DNA of 64,000 bases from JAGWAJ01 sp965215155 (GTDB taxonomy: Bacteria; Acidobacteriota; Vicinamibacteria; Vicinamibacterales; UBA8438): positions 558,001 through 622,000 of the forward strand of contig CBDCCY010000001.1 of the NCBI GenBank assembly GCA_965215155.1, written 5' to 3'. The translations under genes and the position numbers were made by a program. The notes below the pieces were generated by a model that saw nothing but the letters and a program-made list of their open reading frames with translations, was not told the origin of the DNA and searched no databases. Positions 1-7,930 of this stretch are shown here, in pieces (positions within the stretch are counted from its first letter, which is position 1; each line of letters starts with the position of its first letter).

Positions 1-708
1 GTAGGCGCGCCACGTCGACGGCAGCTCGGCCTCGCGGCCCTGCTCGATGAACGACTGCCCGACGAACTCGCGCGACGGCGGCGACTCGATGCGGGGGCCG
101 GCGATGCGGGCGTACGCCCAGCCGGCCAGCGACGCGAAGAGCGTGACGATGCCGCCGTACAGGATGATGCGGCCGACGTCGGCGCCGACGAGCGCGGCGG
201 CGGCGAGCGGGCCCGGCGTAGGCGGCACCATGGCGTGCGTGAGCTGCATCGCGCCGACGAGTCCGGTCGCCATGACGCTCATGTTGAGCCCGGCGTTGAT
301 GGCGGCGGAATGGACCAGGGGGTTCAGGATGAGGTAGCCGACGTCGGAGAAGATCGCCAACCCGATGACGAAGCCGCTCAGCGTCAGCGCCAGGGGCATT
401 CGCGCCTCGCCCACCCAGCGGATCATCGAGACCGTGATGCGCTCGATGCCGCCCGTGTGCTTGAGGGCCTCCGCCAGGACCGAGCCGAGCACGATGACCA
501 CCGCGATGCTCTGGATCGTGCGGCCGAAGCCTTGCTCGAACGCGTCGATGAAGGCTTGCCGGTCGAGGCCGGGCACGAGCGCCAGCAGGACGATCGGCAC
601 GAGCAGCGCGAGGAAGACGTGCCACTTGTAGCGTGTGATCAGCAGAAAGAGCAGCGCGACGACGGCCACGAGCCCTGCGATGGCGACGAATGCGCTCTCG
701 GTGATCAT
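1..708 (-). CDS. GntP-family permease, N-terminal half (runs off the left edge)
   Basis: The reverse-strand frame opens with ATG at 708 and stays open for 236 codons to the window edge, so the C-terminal half is missing. It is a hydrophobic inner-membrane protein. An N-terminal helix pair (residues about 4-23 and 31-47) is followed by a stretch with AIFSDVGYLILNPLV near residue 120, and then by MVPPTPGPLAAAALVGAD. These are typical of the GntP / gluconate:H+ symporter (organic-acid permease) family, which is usually about 440-460 residues. The substrate cannot be read from this half. It is divergent from the transglycosylase gene, with 110 bp between the two starts. Confidence 0.8.
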   Translation of the reverse strand, partial: MITESAFVAIAGLVAVVALLFLLITRYKWHVFLALLVPIVLLALVPGLDRQAFIDAFEQGFGRTIQSIAVVIVLGSVLAEALKHTGGIERITVSMIRWVGEARMPLALTLSGFVIGLAIFSDVGYLILNPLVHSAAINAGLNMSVMATGLVGAMQLTHAMVPPTPGPLAAAALVGADVGRIILYGGIVTLFASLAGWAYARIAGPRIESPPSREFVGQSFIEQGREAELPSTWRAY

Positions 709-733
709 CGGTGTCCATCCCCCGCGGGCGCCG

Positions 734-757
734 CCCGCCGGCGCCACCGCCGGCGGG
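734..757. other. GC-rich hairpin in divergent intergenic region
   Basis: A perfect 9-bp inverted repeat CCCGCCGGC / GCCGGCGGG (734-742 and 749-757) encloses a 6-nt loop. It lies in the 110-bp gap between the two divergent genes, so it would be in the 5' leader of the permease transcript. A TACTCT hexamer at 772-777 could be a -10 box for the gene on the right. No function is shown; it may be a leader hairpin or simply GC-rich sequence. Confidence 0.35.
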
Positions 758-818
758 AAAGCCGCGCATGCTACTCTGACAGGCAATTATCTGCCGATAC
801 GTTGGGCAGAGCCGGTCG

Positions 819-2588
819 ATGAACGGGAGGGTGGATTTGGACGTCATCGGAACCGACACTTGCCGACGTGCGCTTGCGAGGAAGGGGTCGCGGCTGTCCT
901 GCGCGGCCTCCCTCGCCAGCGTCCTGGTGTTGCTCCTCGGGGGGCTCGGCTGCGTGACGCCGTCGGCGCGGACGGCGGCGCTCGAGCGGGCGGCTCCGCC
1001 GGCCTCGCCGGCCCGCGAGGCGGCGCCCGTTCCGTCGTCCCTGGAGGCTTCGCCGCCGTTGCTCGCGGAAGCGGTGCCGGCGGAGGCCGTGCCGCCCGGG
1101 GGCGCAACGGCGGAGGCGCTGCTCGTGCGGGCTGCGCCGCGTCAGTCGGCGCAGCCGCAGCCGGCGGACGAGGCGAACAGGGCCGCCCGGGCGCCCGAGC
1201 CTGCTCCCGAGGCGGCGCCGTCCCTTCCCGCCGGCACGGCGCGGGACCACGCTCGGGCACGCCTCGCGGCCGACCTCGCGGCACTGCGGGAGTTCCGTCC
1301 TTCCTACCCCTTCTGGCAGCACATATTCACGGTTCCCGACGGTCGCGTCGCGTTCGGCAGCCGTGAGGACGGCCGCCTGCTGGCCACGTTCCCCGCGCGA
1401 GGGAACTGGCAGCGCGCCGGCGAGTGGGAGGACCCCGCGCTGGCCGCTGCCGTGGCCGGCCGGCCACGGCAGCGCCGGCTGACGGACCGCCGCGACGCGC
1501 TGGCGGACCGGCTCGAGCCGCTGGTCGGGCCGGTCGTGCACAACGCGACCCGCGGGCGTTTCCTCGCGCCGCACGCGGAGCGCTACGGACCGTTCCTTCG
1601 CGAGTGGGGCGACATCTACGAGAGGTTCGGCGTGCCGGCGGAGATCGGGCTGGCGCAGGCCCTGGTCGAGTCGGGCCTGAACGGGCGCGCTCGGTCTCCC
1701 GTGCGGGCCCTCGGCTTCTGCCAGTGGATGCCGCGCAACTGGAATCGCCTGAAGCGGCTGTCCCCGTACGTCATCGAGGGTTACAACCAGACGACGCAGG
1801 CGCCCTTCTGTGCGGCCTACCTCACCGTTCTGGCCACGATGTACGGCAGCTTCCTGCCCGCCCTGTCGGAGCATCACGCGGGCGGCGTCAACGTGGGCCG
1901 CGTCGTCATCAACGGCGAGCGCCTCGGCGGCGCCGACGAGCGCGAGCAGTACCTGATGGGCTCGGACTTCGTCCGCGAGTTGCGGCAGGTCTCGATACGC
2001 CGTTACCGGCACCTGTTCCGCACCTACGGCCCGCGGTCGGCGCTCTACGCCGAGATGGTCTTCGGCAATGCGCTCAACGTCACCCGCCTGATGAACGAGA
2101 CGCCGCAGGCGCGGATCTTCGCGATGCGGGCGCCGCGCTCGCTGCCGCTCTCGGAGGTCATGGCGAAGTCCGGCCTTTCGCGCGACGAGGTCCGCCGCTA
2201 CAACCCGGCCCTGGTTCGCCGCGTGCCCGCGCGCGCACAGGTCTACCTGCCGGAGTACGTTCCGGAGTTCGGCCCGGACGTCTCGTTCTGGCACCGCCCG
2301 GCTCCCGCCGAGTACGCCGCGTTGCTCAACGAGTTCGTGCGCCTCGACGTGCCGGTGGAGCGCTGGCACGAGGCCGGTTTCGAGCCGACGATTCGAGACT
2401 TCCGGTCGCGGTTCGAGGCCACGAACAGCGAGGAAGGCACGATCATGGCGAGCGTGCTGGGCTACGTGCTGCAGGAACTGCGGGCGAGCCTGCGCCCCGC
2501 CATCCTGGCCGAGTTCCGCGAGAGCGACCGCATCCGGCGGCTGTTCGACCGCGGCCGGCGCGAGCTGGCGGCCGGCGGGGGCTCGTAG
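819..2588 (+). CDS. Membrane-bound lytic murein transglycosylase (MltD-like) lipoprotein
   Basis: A 589-residue exported peptidoglycan hydrolase. A hydrophobic signal (residues 32-44) ends in a lipobox GGLG-C with Cys45, so it should be lipidated and anchored to a membrane. An Ala/Pro-rich linker (about 48-145) precedes the SLT domain. The likely catalytic glutamate is Glu284 in ALVESGLN, followed by GFCQWMPRNW and a conserved tyrosine/asparagine-rich helix region. A LysM-like stretch lies at about 444-485. The family cleaves the MurNAc-GlcNAc bond non-hydrolytically during wall remodelling. ATG 819 is taken as start; GTG 831 and TTG 837 are in frame, and the latter has GGGAGG upstream, so the start is uncertain by a few codons. 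It converges with the FAD oxidoreductase gene 34 bp away. Confidence 0.85.
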   Translation: MNGRVDLDVIGTDTCRRALARKGSRLSCAASLASVLVLLLGGLGCVTPSARTAALERAAPPASPAREAAPVPSSLEASPPLLAEAVPAEAVPPGGATAEALLVRAAPRQSAQPQPADEANRAARAPEPAPEAAPSLPAGTARDHARARLAADLAALREFRPSYPFWQHIFTVPDGRVAFGSREDGRLLATFPARGNWQRAGEWEDPALAAAVAGRPRQRRLTDRRDALADRLEPLVGPVVHNATRGRFLAPHAERYGPFLREWGDIYERFGVPAEIGLAQALVESGLNGRARSPVRALGFCQWMPRNWNRLKRLSPYVIEGYNQTTQAPFCAAYLTVLATMYGSFLPALSEHHAGGVNVGRVVINGERLGGADEREQYLMGSDFVRELRQVSIRRYRHLFRTYGPRSALYAEMVFGNALNVTRLMNETPQARIFAMRAPRSLPLSEVMAKSGLSRDEVRRYNPALVRRVPARAQVYLPEYVPEFGPDVSFWHRPAPAEYAALLNEFVRLDVPVERWHEAGFEPTIRDFRSRFEATNSEEGTIMASVLGYVLQELRASLRPAILAEFRESDRIRRLFDRGRRELAAGGGS

Positions 2589-2622
2589 CCGACCGGGCCT
2601 TGCGACTCCGGCCTCCCACCCC

Positions 2623-3777
2623 TCAGGCGGGTGTCGCCGGGGGCGCGCTCGCCGGCAGGTCGAGCGGGGGTTGCTGCGTCTGGAGGAAGGCGCGGTCGAT
2701 CAGGAAGCTGCGCGTGAACCAGGGGTTTGCCAGCAGCCACCCGGCCGCGGCTCCGCGCACGCCCGCGGGCAGCAGATCGTGCAGGGGCCGGCTCCGCACG
2801 GCACGGCCGAAGCGGGTCGCCAGCCAGGTTGCGTAGGGCGCGAGGCGCTCCCGTTCGTAGCGGCCGTCGAGCGCCAGCAGCGTCTCCGCCGCCATCAACC
2901 CCGATTCCACCGCCGGCCGAATGCCCTCGCCGCTCTGCGGGTAGGCGAGCCCGGCGGCGTCCCCGACGAGCAGCATGCCGTCCCCCACCGGCGCGCGGGG
3001 CGAGGAGCCTCGCAGCAGGTAGGCGTGTCCCGGCCAGCGCGTGGCGACGTCGCGCGGGATCTTGCCTGCCTCGCGCAGCCAGTCGACGAACTGCCGGGCG
3101 TGCGACGGCAGGCGATGGGAATCCTGGCGGCCGAAGCCGACGTTCAGGTAGTCGCCCTTGCGGAAGCACCAGCCGTAGCCGCGCAGGTCGGGGCAGAAGA
3201 AGAGCTCGGGCGTGTCGCCGCCGATCGCGCAGGCGGCGCCGTTCAGGCGCGGCTCGATCTCCTGGGCGGCGACCACCGGCTCCGCCCGCGGCGGGCCGTT
3301 GAGGAAGCGCGCCACGGGACAGAAGTGCCCGCCGGCTCCAATCACCACCGGAGCCTGCAGGCGGTCGTTCGCCACCCACCGGTCGCCGCGCCGCTCGAGC
3401 CTGGTCAAGGGCTCGCCGACCTCGAGGCGCGCGCCGGAGCGCTCGAGCAGATAGCGGTCGAACTCGCAGCGGCGGATGCCGTAGCTCACCGGCTCCGGAA
3501 AGCGCGTCTCCACTTCGGGGCCGGCGCCGTCGGGACCGAGGAGGCTGGTGCGGAAGCCGGTGATCGGCTGCAGCGTTCGCCCTGCGCCGTAGTCCGCGGG
3601 ATCGATCTCCAGGACGTCGAGCACGGGCGGCGTGATCCAGCCGGCGCAGGCCTTGTCGCGCGGGAAGCGCGCCTTGTCGAGCACGACGACGCCGAGCCCC
3701 GCGCGCCGCAGGCGCCAGGCGCAACTCGAGCCGGCCGGGCCGCCGCCGACGACCAGTGCGTCCGGGCGCTCCGTCAC
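2623..3777 (-). CDS. FAD-dependent oxidoreductase, geranylgeranyl-reductase family
   Basis: A 384-residue flavoprotein. The N-terminal dinucleotide-binding motif VVGGGPAGSSCAWRL (about residues 8-22) and the second FAD motif LLVGDAAGLAYPQSGEGI (about 275-293) are both intact. The family reduces or hydroxylates lipid-like double bonds. The start is a GTG whose bases overlap the TGA stop of the upstream methyltransferase gene (GTGA, 4-bp overlap), so the two are almost certainly translationally coupled. A Cfa-type methyltransferase plus a flavin reductase suggests joint modification of membrane acyl chains or another lipid. That pairing is inference; the specific substrate is not visible. Confidence 0.85.
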   Translation of the reverse strand: MTERPDALVVGGGPAGSSCAWRLRRAGLGVVVLDKARFPRDKACAGWITPPVLDVLEIDPADYGAGRTLQPITGFRTSLLGPDGAGPEVETRFPEPVSYGIRRCEFDRYLLERSGARLEVGEPLTRLERRGDRWVANDRLQAPVVIGAGGHFCPVARFLNGPPRAEPVVAAQEIEPRLNGAACAIGGDTPELFFCPDLRGYGWCFRKGDYLNVGFGRQDSHRLPSHARQFVDWLREAGKIPRDVATRWPGHAYLLRGSSPRAPVGDGMLLVGDAAGLAYPQSGEGIRPAVESGLMAAETLLALDGRYERERLAPYATWLATRFGRAVRSRPLHDLLPAGVRGAAAGWLLANPWFTRSFLIDRAFLQTQQPPLDLPASAPPATPA

Positions 3778-5066
3778 GCCGGCTCCGGCGCCGCCCCGTC
3801 GCGGTAGAGGGCGTCGCGCGTCCAGGCGAGGTCGTTGTCGCCGCCCCGCCGGAACACGATCTGGAAGAGCTGCATCCAGCCGGTCCGGAACGCGGCCTGC
3901 GACCCGGCCAGATAGAGCTGCCAGGTCCGGTACAGGTCGGCCGCGGTCATCTCGACCACCTGCTCCTCGGCGGCCTCGAGGCGGGCGAGCCAGTCGGCGC
4001 AGGTCCGGGCGTAGTGCAGCCGCAGGTTCTCGACGTCGAGGATCGACAGGTCCCGCGGCTCCAGTACCGCCTCCGCGACCTCGGACACGGTGGGCGGGTA
4101 GGCGCCGGGGAACACGCGCTTGCGGATCCACGCGTTGAGCGGGGCCGGCCGGTCCCGTCCGATGAAGTGGAGCAGCCCCCGGCCGGTGCCGGGCGGCAGG
4201 CTCCGGTCGATCACCTGGCCGAGCGCCTCGTAGTGCGCAGGTCCGACGTGCTCGAGCATGCCGACCGACACGAACGCGTCGTAGCGACCGCTCACGTTGC
4301 GGTAGTCGTCGCGGACGAACTCCACGCGGTCGTCCAGCGACTCCGCGCGGGCCCAGTCGCGAGCGTACTCCACCTGCTCGCGGGACAGGTTGAACGAGCG
4401 GACCGACACGCCGTAATGGCGGGCCATGTGCAGGGCCAGCGCGCCCCAGCCCGACCCCGCCTCGACCACGCGCTCGCCGGGCCGCAGGCGCAGCTTGCGG
4501 CAGACCAGGTCGAGCTTGGCCACCTGGGCTTCGTCGAGGGTCGTCTCGGGCGTGGCGTAGTACGCGCAGGTGTAGACCATCCGGCGGTCGAGCCAGAGCC
4601 GGTAGAAGTCGTTGCCGAGGTCGTAGTGATGGCCGACGTTGGCCGCGGAGCGTCCCCGCGTGTTGGAGCGCATCCACAGGCGCCGCCGGCGCGGCAGACG
4701 CGCGGTCGTCCACTGCGCACGGTTGACGCGGAACACGGCCTCGACCGCGTCCACCAGGTCGCCCTCCACCGTGATCCCGCCGTCCCGGAACCCGTCGCCG
4801 AGCCCGACGTCCTGGTGACGGACCACGCGCCAGAGCGAGCGGCGGTCGGCGATGCAGACGGTTGCGACCGGAGGCGTGCGTCCCTGGTAGGAGGTGCTCC
4901 CGTCCCACAAGGTGACCCGCACCGGGGCGTCGCGAAGTCTGGCCTGTATCTTGCTCAGCACGTAGCGGTCGGCGGACGAGGACGCGGGCGCACGGCTGCC
5001 GTCGTGGGCCCGCGTCGCGACATCGGCGGACGGCCGTGCATCGGATGCAGGAGAGTGGTCCTTCAT
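3774..5066 (-). CDS. Cyclopropane-fatty-acyl-phospholipid synthase-like methyltransferase
   Basis: A 430-residue SAM-dependent methyltransferase of the Cfa/CMAS family, close to the family's usual length. The diagnostic NVGHHYDLGNDFYRLWLD stretch occurs around residue 140. It is followed by the SAM-binding loop VVEAGSGWGALALHMA and by VSVGMLEHVG. The family adds a methylene or methyl group from SAM across a cis double bond of membrane phospholipid acyl chains at the cytoplasmic membrane face. It is first in a two-gene operon with the FAD reductase that overlaps its stop. The N-terminal 35 residues are polar and low in complexity, so a shorter start is possible. Confidence 0.88.
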   Translation of the reverse strand: MKDHSPASDARPSADVATRAHDGSRAPASSSADRYVLSKIQARLRDAPVRVTLWDGSTSYQGRTPPVATVCIADRRSLWRVVRHQDVGLGDGFRDGGITVEGDLVDAVEAVFRVNRAQWTTARLPRRRRLWMRSNTRGRSAANVGHHYDLGNDFYRLWLDRRMVYTCAYYATPETTLDEAQVAKLDLVCRKLRLRPGERVVEAGSGWGALALHMARHYGVSVRSFNLSREQVEYARDWARAESLDDRVEFVRDDYRNVSGRYDAFVSVGMLEHVGPAHYEALGQVIDRSLPPGTGRGLLHFIGRDRPAPLNAWIRKRVFPGAYPPTVSEVAEAVLEPRDLSILDVENLRLHYARTCADWLARLEAAEEQVVEMTAADLYRTWQLYLAGSQAAFRTGWMQLFQIVFRRGGDNDLAWTRDALYRDGAAPEPA

Positions 5067-5140
5067 GCTTCGTCAGTCTGCCACAGGTCGCGGCTCGCCG
5101 CTCGCCGCTCCCGGCAGGGGTGGCCGGCTCGCCCCAATGC

Positions 5141-5146
5141 TACGAT
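5141..5146 (+). promoter_or_regulatory. Possible -10 box
   Basis: TACGAT in the context AATGCTACGATCGG lies 53 bp upstream of the small gene at 5199. Similar GCTANNNT hexamers sit ahead of several other genes in this window. No convincing -35 box was seen. Confidence 0.3.
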
Positions 5147-5198
5147 CGGAGATCGGCCGGTCGGGCGCGGCTGGGGTGTTCACCGAGAAAGAGTCTCC

Positions 5199-5492
5199 AT
5201 GGCAGTGTATCGCGATGAGCGCGGGGTGGAGTACGTATCCGTGCCGCTTCCGACGCACGAGGTGACCCAGGCGGTTCCGATCGACGCTCGGATCACCTCG
5301 AAGCGAGCTGCCGCGAAGTCCGTGCCGTTCTACGCCGGCACCGACGGCGCCGAGCTCGCGCGGCAGCCGCGGGGCCATCGCCGGCAGTGGACCGACGCGC
5401 AGTGGCTCGCCTACCGGGAGCAGGTCGAGCTCGAGGCCGAGATGGCGAGGGACGACGCTCCGGTGGCGGCGGCCGTGCTCATCAAGGAGTGA
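5199..5492 (+). CDS. Small hypothetical protein
   Basis: A 97-residue soluble protein starting MAVYRDERGVEYVSVPL, with no signal peptide or transmembrane segment. The centre is basic and the end is acidic and helical (EQVELEAEMARDDA). The start ATG is chosen because GAGAAAGAG lies just upstream at a workable spacing and because the coding bias begins there. I do not recognise the family. It stands alone between the divergent lipid-modification operon and the secreted protein gene at 5589. Confidence 0.55.
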   Translation: MAVYRDERGVEYVSVPLPTHEVTQAVPIDARITSKRAAAKSVPFYAGTDGAELARQPRGHRRQWTDAQWLAYREQVELEAEMARDDAPVAAAVLIKE

Positions 5493-5588
5493 TCCGTCGC
5501 GGGCGTTGCGCGGCGGCTGCAGGGTGACTATGGTTGTCGGCGAGGGTGATCGCGCGGACGGCAACCGTGCTCGCGAAGGGGGCTTGCG

Positions 5589-6560
5589 ATGAGGCAGCGA
5601 TGGCCGGTGGCGGCGGTGATGGCGGTTGCGTTGCTCGCGGTGGCCGCGGCGCCGGTCTCCGCGCAGGGCGACACCCCGCGCACGGCGTGGGGCGCGCCCG
5701 ATCTGCAGGGGGTATGGGACTTCCGCACGATTACCCCGCTCCAGCGGCCCGAGGAACTGGGTGATCAGGCGTTCCTGACGGAGGAGGAGGCGGCGCGGCT
5801 CGAGCAGGAGGCGGTGGAGCGCGACATACGGCTGTGGGAGGCCGCGGCGCGCCGGACCGAGGCGGGCGGACGGGTCGGCGCCTACAACAACTTCTGGATG
5901 GACCGCGGCACGAACGTCGTGGGGAACCGCCGCACGTCGCTCATCATCGATCCGCCGAACGGACGGATGCCTCCCCTGACGGACGAGGGGCAGCGGCGCG
6001 CGGACGAGCGCCGGGCCTACCGCGCGGAGCATCCCGCCGACTCGTGGCTCGACCGCAGCTCCTACGACCGGTGCATCCTCGGCTTCAACCAGGGTCCGCC
6101 GATGACGCCCGGCGGCTACAACCAGAACATGCAACTCTTCCAGACGCCGGACCACGTAGTCGTGCTCAACGAGATGGTCCACGACTCGCGGATCATTCCC
6201 CTCGACGGGCGGCCGCGCCCGGGCATCGATTCGTGGACGGGCGAGTCCCGGGGACGCTGGGAGGGCGACACGCTGGTGGTGGAGACCGTCGACTTCACCG
6301 CCAAGCACAACTGGCGCGGCACGACGCCGGACCGGCACCTGATCGAGAAGTTCACGCGCGTCGACGCCGACACGCTGCTCTACGAGTTCACGTTGACCGA
6401 CCCCGGCACGTGGACCGCGCCCTGGACCGCCCAGGTGCCGATGCGCCGCAACGATCTGCCCCTGTTCGAGTACGCGTGCCACGAGGGCAACTACTCGCTG
6501 GAGGGGATCCTCTCCGGGACGCGCGCCGACGAGCGCAAGGCGGCGCAGGTCTCGCCGTAG
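5589..6560 (+). CDS. Secreted protein of unknown function, paralogue of 30464-31504
   Basis: A 323-residue protein with a cleavable signal peptide (residues 1-26, ending VSAQG). The mature part begins with a short motif APDLQGVWDF and continues with RTSLIIDPPNGRMPPLT, QLFQTPDHVVVLNEMVHDSRIIPLD and WEGDTLVVET, then ends FEYACHEGNYSLEGIL. The same ordered motifs occur in the protein at 30464-31504, so this is a real family. I associate it with Acidobacteriota genomes, where it is usually left as hypothetical. The regular beta-strand pattern suggests a beta-rich fold. No catalytic motif could be identified. AAGGGGG precedes the ATG. Confidence 0.8.
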   Translation: MRQRWPVAAVMAVALLAVAAAPVSAQGDTPRTAWGAPDLQGVWDFRTITPLQRPEELGDQAFLTEEEAARLEQEAVERDIRLWEAAARRTEAGGRVGAYNNFWMDRGTNVVGNRRTSLIIDPPNGRMPPLTDEGQRRADERRAYRAEHPADSWLDRSSYDRCILGFNQGPPMTPGGYNQNMQLFQTPDHVVVLNEMVHDSRIIPLDGRPRPGIDSWTGESRGRWEGDTLVVETVDFTAKHNWRGTTPDRHLIEKFTRVDADTLLYEFTLTDPGTWTAPWTAQVPMRRNDLPLFEYACHEGNYSLEGILSGTRADERKAAQVSP

Positions 6561-6596
6561 CAGGTCGCCCGGTCCGTGACGGGGCCGGCCCCGTGT

Positions 6597-6635
6597 TTCT
6601 TGAAAATCCTCAGTTGAAGTGTGGATTTTCAAGAA
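6597..6635. promoter_or_regulatory. 39-bp operator-like palindrome upstream of DUF4143 ATPase A
   Basis: Outer arms TTCTTGAAAATCC and GGATTTTCAAGAA (13 bp, perfect) flank a 13-nt centre that is itself nearly palindromic. Over the full 39 bp only two of 19 pairs mismatch, about the central G at 6616. The element is strikingly AT-rich for this genome. It overlaps the -35 box of the proposed promoter and ends 1 bp before the -10 box. It matches in length and geometry the palindrome at 37253-37291, which also precedes a DUF4143 gene, and both carry TTGAA at arm positions 4-8. Confidence 0.75.
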
Positions 6636-6642
6636 TTATGAT
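6614..6642 (+). promoter_or_regulatory. Sigma-70-type promoter for a leaderless DUF4143 gene
   Basis: TTGAAG (6614-6619) and TATGAT (6637-6642) are separated by 17 bp, a good vegetative promoter. The GTG start at 6648 lies only 5 nt after the -10 box, so transcription would begin at or next to the start codon and the mRNA would be leaderless. No Shine-Dalgarno sequence is present. The -35 box lies inside the palindrome, so a protein bound there would block transcription. Confidence 0.6.
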
Positions 6643-6647
6643 GGCCC

Positions 6648-7805
6648 GTGGTCGTCGATCGGCCGCGAGCCACCCAACGCGTCCGCTCTTCGTTCGCCGT
6701 GCACCCGGCGGTCGCCCTGACCGGGCCCCGGCAGTGCGGGAAGACGACCCTCGCGCGCGCCATCTCCGCGGACGGCGCCGGAAGCACCTACTTCGATCTC
6801 GAGGCTGCCGTCGACCGCCGCCGGCTCCAGACGCCGGAGCAGGCGCTCGGCCGCCTGGAGGGGCTGGTCGTCATCGACGAGGTACAGCGGGCCCCCGGCC
6901 TCTTCGAGACCGTGCGGGTCCTCGTCGACCGACCTGGGTCGCGCGCCCGCTTCCTGCTGCTGGGGAGCGCGTCTCCGTCCCTGATCAAGGGTGTCGCGGA
7001 GTCGCTCGCCGGGCGCGTCGGGCTCGTCGACCTTTCCGGCTTCGACCTGGCCGAGGTGCCCGCCGACCCGTGGCGGTCGCTCTGGCTGCGTGGCGGGTTC
7101 CCGCGATCCTACCTTGCCCCGGACGTTGGGAGCTCCGCCCTCTGGCGCGAGAGCTTCGTCCGCACGTTCCTCGAGCGCGACATCCCGCAACTCGGCATCA
7201 CCATCCCGTCCGAGACGCTGCGGCGATTCTGGACCATGGTCGCCCACTACCACGGCCAGACCTGGAACGCAGCCGAGTTCGCCCGCGCGTTGGGCGCGAG
7301 CGAGGCGACGGCGCGCCGCTACCTCGACATCCTCGCCGGGTCGTTCATGGTCCGGGTCCTGCCGCCGTGGTTCGAGAACCTCAGGAAGCGGCAGGTCAGG
7401 GCGCCCAAGATCTACGTGCGCGACAGCGGGCTGCTGCACACGCTGCTGGGCGTTGCGCGCGAGCGCGACCTCACCGGCCACCCGAAGGTCGGGGCCTCGT
7501 TCGAGGGCTTCGCCATCGAGCAGCTGCTCGCCGCGCTCGACACGCGCAACGCGTACTTCTGGGCTACGCACGGAGGCGCGGAACTCGACCTGCTCGTCGT
7601 GCGGGGCGGGAGACGCTACGGGTTCGAGTGCAAGCGGAGCGACGCGCCGGGTCCTACCCGGTCGATGCGGGTGGCGTGCAGCGACCTCGGGCTCGAGCGC
7701 CTGTGGATCGTCTACCCGGGCGACGAGTCCTATCCGCTCGACCACCGAATCTCGGTGCTGCCGGTTGCCGACGTTCCCAGAGTGGCGGCGTCGCTGGGGG
7801 ACTGA
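6648..7805 (+). CDS. AAA ATPase with C-terminal DUF4143 (PD-(D/E)XK-like) domain, copy A
   Basis: A 385-residue protein. The N-terminal AAA_14 domain has Walker A TGPRQCGKTTLAR (about residues 25-37) and Walker B GLVVIDEVQRAP (about 73-84). A helical middle contains FVRTFLERDIPQLG. The C-terminal DUF4143 region holds GGAELDLLVVRGG followed by YGFECKRS, the Asp and Glu-x-Lys pattern of a PD-(D/E)XK-like fold. The family is widespread, often horizontally mobile, and its function is not settled. A GTG start is required because a TGA lies in frame at 6639. It is about half identical by eye to copy B at 37293. It converges with the PQQ dehydrogenase. Confidence 0.85.
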   Translation: MVVDRPRATQRVRSSFAVHPAVALTGPRQCGKTTLARAISADGAGSTYFDLEAAVDRRRLQTPEQALGRLEGLVVIDEVQRAPGLFETVRVLVDRPGSRARFLLLGSASPSLIKGVAESLAGRVGLVDLSGFDLAEVPADPWRSLWLRGGFPRSYLAPDVGSSALWRESFVRTFLERDIPQLGITIPSETLRRFWTMVAHYHGQTWNAAEFARALGASEATARRYLDILAGSFMVRVLPPWFENLRKRQVRAPKIYVRDSGLLHTLLGVARERDLTGHPKVGASFEGFAIEQLLAALDTRNAYFWATHGGAELDLLVVRGGRRYGFECKRSDAPGPTRSMRVACSDLGLERLWIVYPGDESYPLDHRISVLPVADVPRVAASLGD

Positions 7806-7880
7806 TCATGCGTTCGCGGCAAGGGTCGGGAATCGGCCCTGGTCGAAGGGCGTGCGCGCCCGCCGCGCGGTGAGCGGGGC

Positions 7881-7910
7881 GGTGCGGGCCGGAGGCAGCC
7901 GACCCGCACC
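7881..7910. terminator. Probable bidirectional terminator hairpin
   Basis: An 8-bp perfect stem GGTGCGGG / CCCGCACC (7881-7888 with 7903-7910) encloses a 14-nt loop. It lies between the convergent DUF4143 gene, ending at 7805, and the PQQ dehydrogenase gene, ending at 7931. No U-tract follows, as is common in GC-rich genomes. Confidence 0.45.
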
Positions 7911-7930
7911 TGGGAACCAGCCGCCGGGTG

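Noticed and set aside
734..757. Strong hairpin as a transcription terminator
   Set aside because: It lies between divergent starts, not after a gene, and has no T-run; kept only as an uncertain hairpin.
6638..6643. ATG codons at 6638 and 6641 as starts for the DUF4143 gene
   Set aside because: They are out of frame with the ATPase, and an in-frame stop at 6639 rules out any start upstream of 6648.
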